Below, in pieces: positions 6,277-10,149 of a stretch of DNA of 10,149 bases. The position numbers were made by a program, and so were the translations under genes. The notes under the pieces are model-generated. The model was not told where the DNA came from, made no database searches, and saw only the letters and a program-made list of their open reading frames with translations. This DNA comes from an uncultured Prevotella sp. (lineage in GTDB: Bacteria; Bacteroidota; Bacteroidia; Bacteroidales; Bacteroidaceae): the NCBI GenBank assembly GCA_900553155.1, contig USCM01000049.1, positions 1 to 10,149 on the forward strand, given 5' to 3'. Every line of letters begins with the position of its first letter. Position 1 is the first letter of the stretch.

Positions 6277-7305
6277 ATGAAGAAACTTTTGATTGTTGCG
6301 TTCGCTGTATTAGCTACAACAGCGTTCGCCGTAACCCCGGGAAAGAAAGACAAGAAGGATAAGAAGAAGGTGCAGACCGAGCAGCAGGCTCCGGTGCAGC
6401 TCATCAGCCAGAACGACTCGCTTAGCTACGCAGCCGGCATGTTCACCACACGCGGCCTTATGGACTATGTAAAGCAGCAGTATGGCGTCGATTCTACCAA
6501 CATCCAGTCGTTTGTCAACGGCTTGAAGGAAGGTATCGAGCGCAGCGGCGACAAGCAGTTTATCGCCCACAACGCTGGCTTGCAGATTGCGCAGATGCTC
6601 GAGACACGCATCTACCCCAACGTTAGCAACGACGTTAAGGACACCAAGTTTGCCCTCGACAGCCTTACCTTCAACCGTGGCTTTGTCGACGCAGTGCTCG
6701 GCGACACCACAGTTATGAAGAACGAGGCTGCCAACCACTACTTCGAGACCACAATGCAGGCTGCCAAGAAGCAGGCTGAGGAGGCTTACAAGGCCGAGAA
6801 CGAGCAGTGGCTCAAGCAGAACGCCACAAAGCCGGGCGTCAAGACTCTGCCTTCGGGCTTGCAGTACAAGGTGCTTGTAGAGGGCAAGGGTGCAGTAGCC
6901 GACAAGGACGACGAGGTAACCGTGCGCTATGCGGGCCACACCATCGACGGCAACGAGTTTGACAGCAGCTACAAGCGCAACCCCAACACCACCACATTCC
7001 GCCCCAACCAGGTTATCAAGGGTTGGACAGAGGCGCTCTGCATGATGCCGGAGGGCAGCAAGTGGGAGCTTTACATCCCTCAGGACATTGCCTACGGAGC
7101 ACGCAAGGCAGGACAGATAAAGCCTTACTCAACCCTCGTCTTCACAGTTGAGGTGGTTAAGGTAGAGAAGAAGGCACAGACAGAGGCAGCTGCCGACAAG
7201 AAGGCAGACGTCAAGAAGGGAGTGCCTAATAAGTGTGTGCTGCCTGCCAAGAAGGTGATACCTGGCAAGAAGATTACTCCTGCCAAGAAGGTTATGAAGA
7301 AGTAG
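6277..7305 (+). CDS. FKBP-type peptidyl-prolyl isomerase, periplasmic, with lysine-rich tail
   Basis: The 342-residue precursor has a Sec signal peptide with a probable cleavage after AFA (16-18) and no lipobox, so it is exported to the periplasm. A short basic stretch (KKDKKDKKK, 23-31) follows. The FKBP N-terminal helical domain lies at about 45-180 (DSLSYAAGMFTTRGL onward) and the catalytic domain at about 185-296. Pocket residues Y218, F228/D229, F241, V246/I247, W250, Y273, I281 and F289 are intact. Beyond the domain is an Ala/Lys-rich extension (297-342) ending in three imperfect copies of a [VI]xP[AG]KK unit (PAKK, PGKK, PAKK), which is unusual for the family and could bind nucleic acid, polyanions or the cell surface. 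C255 and C320 might form a disulfide. The upstream terminator suggests its own promoter; only TATATTTA (6256-6263), a one-mismatch -7 element, was found. Confidence 0.93.
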   Translation: MKKLLIVAFAVLATTAFAVTPGKKDKKDKKKVQTEQQAPVQLISQNDSLSYAAGMFTTRGLMDYVKQQYGVDSTNIQSFVNGLKEGIERSGDKQFIAHNAGLQIAQMLETRIYPNVSNDVKDTKFALDSLTFNRGFVDAVLGDTTVMKNEAANHYFETTMQAAKKQAEEAYKAENEQWLKQNATKPGVKTLPSGLQYKVLVEGKGAVADKDDEVTVRYAGHTIDGNEFDSSYKRNPNTTTFRPNQVIKGWTEALCMMPEGSKWELYIPQDIAYGARKAGQIKPYSTLVFTVEVVKVEKKAQTEAAADKKADVKKGVPNKCVLPAKKVIPGKKITPAKKVMKK

Positions 7306-7324
7306 AGAAATCTGCAAACTACTG

Positions 7325-7338
7325 TTGACTTATGTCAA
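7325..7338 (+). promoter_or_regulatory. Inverted repeat TTGAC-N4-GTCAA
   Basis: TTGAC (7325-7329) and GTCAA (7334-7338) form a perfect 5-bp inverted repeat around TTAT, 20 bases after the third FKBP stop and 36 bases upstream of the -33 element at 7375. There is no T-tract after it, so it is not an intrinsic terminator; a protein-binding site is possible but unproven. Confidence 0.3.
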
Positions 7339-7374
7339 ATTATAGTTAAACGAATAAAAAAACTTGCATATTTC

Positions 7375-7405
7375 TTGCGTGGACGCACACAAATTATTAT
7401 CTTTG
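7375..7405 (+). promoter_or_regulatory. Strong Bacteroidetes promoter, -33 TTG and -7 TAnnTTTG
   Basis: TTG (7375-7377, within TTTCTTG) and TATCTTTG (7398-7405) are separated by 20 bases, matching the Bacteroidetes housekeeping promoter layout. CAAC follows, as in the other -7 elements of the window. Transcription should start near 7411. It is the best promoter in the window, and it lies about 350 bases before the next protein gene, with a terminator in between. Confidence 0.8.
7376..7387 (+). promoter_or_regulatory. Palindrome TGCGT-N2-ACGCA in the promoter spacer
   Basis: A perfect inverted repeat, TGCGT (7376-7380) GG ACGCA (7383-7387), overlaps the end of the -33 TTG and lies within the 20-base spacer. 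That is the position of a repressor operator. The cognate regulator is unknown. Confidence 0.4.
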
Positions 7406-7410
7406 CAACG

Positions 7411-7618
7411 TGTTCGAGAGAATGCAATGTTTTTTCATTAGGTTAGTAGTTTGATAGATTTTAAGGTAAAGATTATGTTATTAGATTTTGAAACTATCGC
7501 AACTTTGGCCTTTGCCACGCAAGTGGAATTTAAGGCTTTGCTTTAGTCCAAAACCAACATTCGTTAACATTATTCTTTGAGAGGCCGGTGCGAGTGATTC
7601 GTGTCGTCCTTTTTTTTT
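7411..7618 (+). ncRNA. Candidate small structured RNA or leader transcript
   Basis: The segment is bounded by the promoter at 7375-7405 and an intrinsic terminator, which predicts a transcript of about 205 bases. By eye it can fold. AGAAT (7419-7423) plus AATGTT (7426-7431) pair with AACATT (7566-7571) plus ATTCT (7572-7576), closing the molecule with 11 pairs and a 2-base bulge; GGTT (7441-7444) can pair with AACC (7552-7555) inside. TAGTTT (7447-7452) is complementary to AAACTA (7491-7496). A hairpin consists of GCCTT/AAGGC (7508-7512/7532-7536) and CCAC/GTGG (7515-7518/7523-7526), capped by a GCAA tetraloop. I do not recognise a known RNA family. An alternative reading is a leader encoding a 23-residue peptide (ATG 7475 to TAG 7546). 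Confidence 0.5.
7580..7618 (+). terminator. Strong intrinsic terminator of the candidate small RNA
   Basis: GGCCGGTGCGA (7583-7593) pairs with TCGTGTCGTCC (7599-7609) around a 5-base loop: ten of eleven positions pair, including three G-U wobbles, with one C-T mismatch. Nine T residues follow directly (7610-7618), and the preceding AGA can extend the stem into the T-tract. It is the clearest terminator in the window. No convergent gene explains it. Confidence 0.85.
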
Positions 7619-7619
7619 A

Positions 7620-7702
7620 TATATACCCCTCGCTTTTTAGCGATGTTTGGGATCAAAATAATGGATTAAAAGTTCGCAGAAAGGGGTATGTAGCATTTTT
7701 TT
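7620..7702 (+). other. Second structured element, 11-bp closing stem with internal hairpins and T-tract
   Basis: TATATACCCCT (7620-7630) pairs with AGGGGTATGTA (7682-7692), one pair being G-U. Inside, CGCT/AGCG (7631-7634/7639-7642) makes a hairpin stacked directly on the stem, and TTTG/CAAA (7646-7649/7654-7657) a weaker one. Seven T residues follow at 7696-7702. It could be a second terminator, a regulatory leader for the response regulator operon, or a DNA-level protein site. The remaining 7703-7759 is A/T-rich with only a possible -7 element. Confidence 0.45.
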
Positions 7703-7746
7703 GTCTAATTATTTGACAATCACAGCTTTTTTTCGATGATATTTCG

Positions 7747-7754
7747 TAGCTTTG
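7747..7754 (+). promoter_or_regulatory. Possible -7 element directly before the response regulator start
   Basis: TAGCTTTG matches TAnnTTTG exactly and ends 5 bases before the ATG at 7760, so the transcript would begin at or next to the start codon (leaderless). No -33 TTG lies at the right distance, and the element is not followed by CA as in the other promoters, so support is moderate at best. Confidence 0.35.
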
Positions 7755-7759
7755 TTTCC

Positions 7760-9112
7760 ATGATAAAGAAACAAGGAACGATACTTATTGTTGATGACAA
7801 CCGCAACATTCTCACCACGGTGAGGATGCTGCTCGAATCCATATTCGACAATATCATCACCATAGCCAACCCAAACTCTATACCAGCCAAGTTGAGGGAG
7901 GAACATCCCGATGTGGTTTTGCTCGACATGAACTTTTCGAGTGGCATCAATTCTGGCAATGAGGGATTGTATTGGCTCAGAGAAATCAAGAGTCTCTGTC
8001 CGAAGACCGAGGTAGTGCTCTTCACCGCTTATGCCGACATACAACTCGCCGTAACTGGCATTAAGGAAGGAGCAGCCGACTTCATAGTCAAGCCTTTCGA
8101 CAACGAAAAGATGATTGGTACATTGTTGGAGGCAAGAGACAAAAACAAGGCTGCTGACAAAGCCGCGGGCAAGAATGGTGGGAAAGAATCGAAAAGCGCC
8201 ATGTATTGGGGCGACAGCGATGTGATGAACAATTTAAGAAATATTGTGCAAAAGGTTGCCGCAACCGATGCCAACATCCTTATCACGGGCGAAAACGGAA
8301 CTGGCAAGGAGGTATTGGCCAACGAGATACACCGTTTATCCACAAGGTGTGGAAAAAAGATGTTGCCAGTGGATATGGGAGCCATCACAGAAACCTTGTT
8401 TGAGAGCGAACTCTTCGGTCATGTGAAGGGAGCATTCACGGATGCCAAGATAGACAAACCAGGCAAGTTTGAGTTGGCTGATGGCAGTACTATCTTTCTT
8501 GATGAGATAGGCAACCTTTCGTATAGCCTTCAGGCAAAACTTCTCACAGCCCTACAACGTAGAAGCATCGTGAGAGTGGGCGGCTCTACTCAGATACCTA
8601 TTAATATACGCTTGATTTGTGCCACCAACCGCAATCTGCAACAGATGGTGAGCGATGGCGACTTCAGAGAGGATTTGCTCTATCGCATCAACACCATCCA
8701 CCTTGAATTGCCTGCCCTCCGACAAAGAAAGGCAGACATCGTGCCGCTCTCCAATAGGTTCCTTCGTCAATATGGCGACATGTATAATAAGACAAACTTA
8801 CGCTTTTCGGAAGAGGCTGAGAGGAAACTCATCAGTTTGCCTTGGTATGGCAACATCCGTGAACTTCAGCACGCTATTGAGAAAGCCGTGATATTATCCG
8901 ATGGTGGAATGATTAATGCCGAGGACATCGACGGTGGCAACCAGACAAGAAGGGAGAAACCATTGGAAGAGGTGCAGACGCTCGACGAGATGGAATGTCG
9001 CATGATAGAGAAAACCCTAAAGGAATGTGAGGGAAACATGTCGGTGGTTGCCGCAAGATTGGGAATTTCCCGACAGACTCTTTATAACAAGATTAAGAGA
9101 TACGGGATTTAA
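7760..9112 (+). CDS. Sigma-54-type response regulator (NtrC/AtoC family)
   Basis: The 450-residue protein has three domains. A receiver (about 6-125) carries acidic D12/D13, the phosphoacceptor D56 in LLDMNF, T89 and K111 (IVKPFD). A variable linker (126-145) leads to an AAA+ sigma-54 activator domain (about 146-380) with Walker A GENGTGKE (177-184), Walker B IFLDE (245-249), and arginines in FREDLLYR (302-309). A Fis-type helix-turn-helix lies at the end (about 422-449, NMSVVAARLGISRQTLYNKI). It should bind DNA upstream of RpoN promoters and drive open-complex formation when phosphorylated, presumably by the kinase encoded 51 bases downstream. The sigma-contacting loop reads GAFTDA (224-229), not GAFTGA. 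The ATG at 7760 is preferred: it gives the normal N-terminus (KKQGTILIVDD). The in-frame ATG at 7736 adds eight residues and overlaps the possible promoter. Arg codons AGA/AGG are commoner here than upstream. Confidence 0.94.
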   Translation: MIKKQGTILIVDDNRNILTTVRMLLESIFDNIITIANPNSIPAKLREEHPDVVLLDMNFSSGINSGNEGLYWLREIKSLCPKTEVVLFTAYADIQLAVTGIKEGAADFIVKPFDNEKMIGTLLEARDKNKAADKAAGKNGGKESKSAMYWGDSDVMNNLRNIVQKVAATDANILITGENGTGKEVLANEIHRLSTRCGKKMLPVDMGAITETLFESELFGHVKGAFTDAKIDKPGKFELADGSTIFLDEIGNLSYSLQAKLLTALQRRSIVRVGGSTQIPINIRLICATNRNLQQMVSDGDFREDLLYRINTIHLELPALRQRKADIVPLSNRFLRQYGDMYNKTNLRFSEEAERKLISLPWYGNIRELQHAIEKAVILSDGGMINAEDIDGGNQTRREKPLEEVQTLDEMECRMIEKTLKECEGNMSVVAARLGISRQTLYNKIKRYGI

Positions 9113-9140
9113 AGGGAAAAGTGAAAAGGGAAAAGTGAAG
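9113..9140 (+). repeat. Tandem pair of a 14-base purine-rich repeat
   Basis: AGGGAAAAGTGAAA (9113-9126) and AGGGAAAAGTGAAG (9127-9140) differ at one base and begin immediately after the TAA stop of the response regulator. The same unit, more degenerate, overlaps the methyltransferase stop at 2338-2365. The two loci are about 6.8 kb apart in unrelated operons, so this is a dispersed gene-end repeat. Confidence 0.85.
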
Positions 9141-9163
9141 AATCCTATAGTTTTATTTAGGGT

Positions 9164-10149
9164 ATGGATATTAATAAGGTTATTATAATTGTGCTTTTGC
9201 TCGTGGCAGTGGTGGGCTATGTTCGCCTCTACCGCCACTATCGCCGCAACATCAAGAAGGTGAGTTTCCTTTTTGATGCTATCGACAATGGTGACTTCTC
9301 CTTTAACTTCCCCATAGAAAAGAGGAATAAGGAGGACAATATTCTGCACCAATCTCTCAACCGCATCAAGCTCTTCCTGCAGCATACACGGGAAGAGCAA
9401 ATGGAGCGGGAGAAATATTACGAGCAGATACTGGATGCTGTGGATACCGGCATAATGGTAGTGGACAGCCACGACAATATCTTGCAGCACAACCAAGCTG
9501 CCCTCCGGTTGCTTGACACCGATGTGTTCACACACATGAATCAAGTAAAAGGAAAACTAAAGGATGAGCGTCTGGCTAAGCACGAGACGCAAGCCATGCT
9601 GAAAGGCAAGCATGTGCGCATCATCGCCCTAAGCGATGTAAGCCACGAACTTAGCAACCAAGAGGTAGACTCATGGATAAAGTTGATTCGTGTGCTCACT
9701 CATGAAATAATGAACACTATCACACCCGTCACTTCGCTCAGCGAGACTTTACTGAAGGAACTTAATAGTGAAGAACTGTTTGCTGCAGAACCACAATCCG
9801 CAGACCAAGCTAAGCTGAAGCAAGGCTTGGAAACCATACATAAAACCGGAACCGAACTCTTGGCATTCGTCAACAACTATCGCCGTTTCACTCATGTGCC
9901 CCAGCCTCAACCCGCCCTCTTCTATGTGGAGCCGTTCCTCGAACGTATGTCAATGCTTTGCAATCATGAAGTAGAGATAGAGGTCACACCTAAAGACCTA
10001 TTGGCTTATGCCGACGAGAGCCTCATCTCGCATGTAGTGACTAATCTTCTGAAGAATGCCAAAGAAGCCTTTAATGGCTTACAATCCAAAGCTACAGCAA
10101 AAGCATTCATCCGTCTAAACGCCTACACCAACGAGCAGGAAGCCGTCAT
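9164..10149 (+). CDS. Membrane PAS sensor histidine kinase (C-terminus beyond window)
   Basis: The open frame from ATG 9164 reaches the window end with 328 complete codons and no stop. One membrane helix (about 5-20) is followed by a basic stretch, a helical linker (about 30-85), a PAS-like segment (about 86-158: QILDAVDTGIMVVDSHDNILQ is the recognisable part), and a HisKA-like segment SWIKLIRVLTHEIMNTITP with phosphoacceptor H180. The ATP-binding domain begins with the N-box VVTNLLKNAKEA (291-302, N294 and N298); the G-boxes lie beyond the edge. With no large periplasmic domain, the signal is probably cytoplasmic or membrane-borne. It likely phosphorylates the response regulator just upstream, as the two are 51 bases apart in one orientation. 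The PAS segment looks about 30 residues short. The ATG at 9164 was chosen because it immediately precedes the membrane helix. Confidence 0.9.
   Translation, partial: MDINKVIIIVLLLVAVVGYVRLYRHYRRNIKKVSFLFDAIDNGDFSFNFPIEKRNKEDNILHQSLNRIKLFLQHTREEQMEREKYYEQILDAVDTGIMVVDSHDNILQHNQAALRLLDTDVFTHMNQVKGKLKDERLAKHETQAMLKGKHVRIIALSDVSHELSNQEVDSWIKLIRVLTHEIMNTITPVTSLSETLLKELNSEELFAAEPQSADQAKLKQGLETIHKTGTELLAFVNNYRRFTHVPQPQPALFYVEPFLERMSMLCNHEVEIEVTPKDLLAYADESLISHVVTNLLKNAKEAFNGLQSKATAKAFIRLNAYTNEQEAV

Noticed and set aside
7506..7521. Sigma-54-like site (GG and GC at -24/-12 spacing, TGGC...GCA)
   Set aside because: Only the minimal dinucleotides and a few flanking bases match, the TT before GC is AC, and the site sits inside the hairpin of the candidate RNA.
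7411..7618. 6S RNA
   Set aside because: Length is in range and the ends pair, but the interior folds as separate hairpins rather than one rod with a central bubble, and no signature was recognised; not claimed without a covariance search.
7736..7759. Earlier ATG for the response regulator
   Set aside because: The extra eight residues do not belong to a receiver domain and the region contains a promoter-like element.

Overview
The window reads as a chromosomal stretch from a member of the Bacteroidales, most likely a Prevotella-like organism. Three signals point that way. Three intergenic regions carry the Bacteroidetes -7 promoter element TAnnTTTG, each followed by CA. Shine-Dalgarno sequences are almost absent. 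The proteins (LemA plus a TPM protein, a trio of FKBP isomerases, a GAFTDA-type response regulator with its PAS kinase) have sequence features I associate with that group. All genes lie on the + strand.

Layout. 1-122 is the 3' end of lemA. 149-1153 is a secreted TPM-domain protein with a zinc ribbon and a Gly-rich tail, the usual LemA partner. 1203-1625 is aroQ (type II dehydroquinase) and 1639-2349 an O-methyltransferase 13 bases later; these genes probably form one co-directional run. After a 211-base gap with a promoter come ychF (2561-3667) and, 39 bases on, lgt (3707-4561), the lipoprotein diacylglyceryl transferase. Another promoter precedes three FKBP-type peptidyl-prolyl isomerases: one without a signal peptide (4658-5263), one lipoprotein (5333-6211) and one periplasmic protein with a lysine-rich tail (6277-7305). 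A terminator separates the second from the third. Lgt would lipidate the middle FKBP, so this block looks like envelope-protein maturation housekeeping spread over three compartments.

7306-7759 is a long region without an evident protein gene, and it is the most interesting part of the window. It holds a near-consensus Bacteroidetes promoter with a palindrome in its spacer, about 200 bases that can fold into a closed structure with a GNRA-capped hairpin, and a strong intrinsic terminator. Together they look like an independent small-RNA transcription unit or an attenuated leader. Immediately after it is a second structured element with an 11-bp closing stem and a T-tract. A sigma-54-type response regulator (7760-9112) and its membrane histidine kinase (9164 to the window end, incomplete) follow. 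They form a two-component system whose base and codon use differs by eye from the upstream block.

Apart from the 7306-7759 region, most of the window is ordinary core-genome content. No insertion sequence, CRISPR array, tRNA or rRNA was seen.
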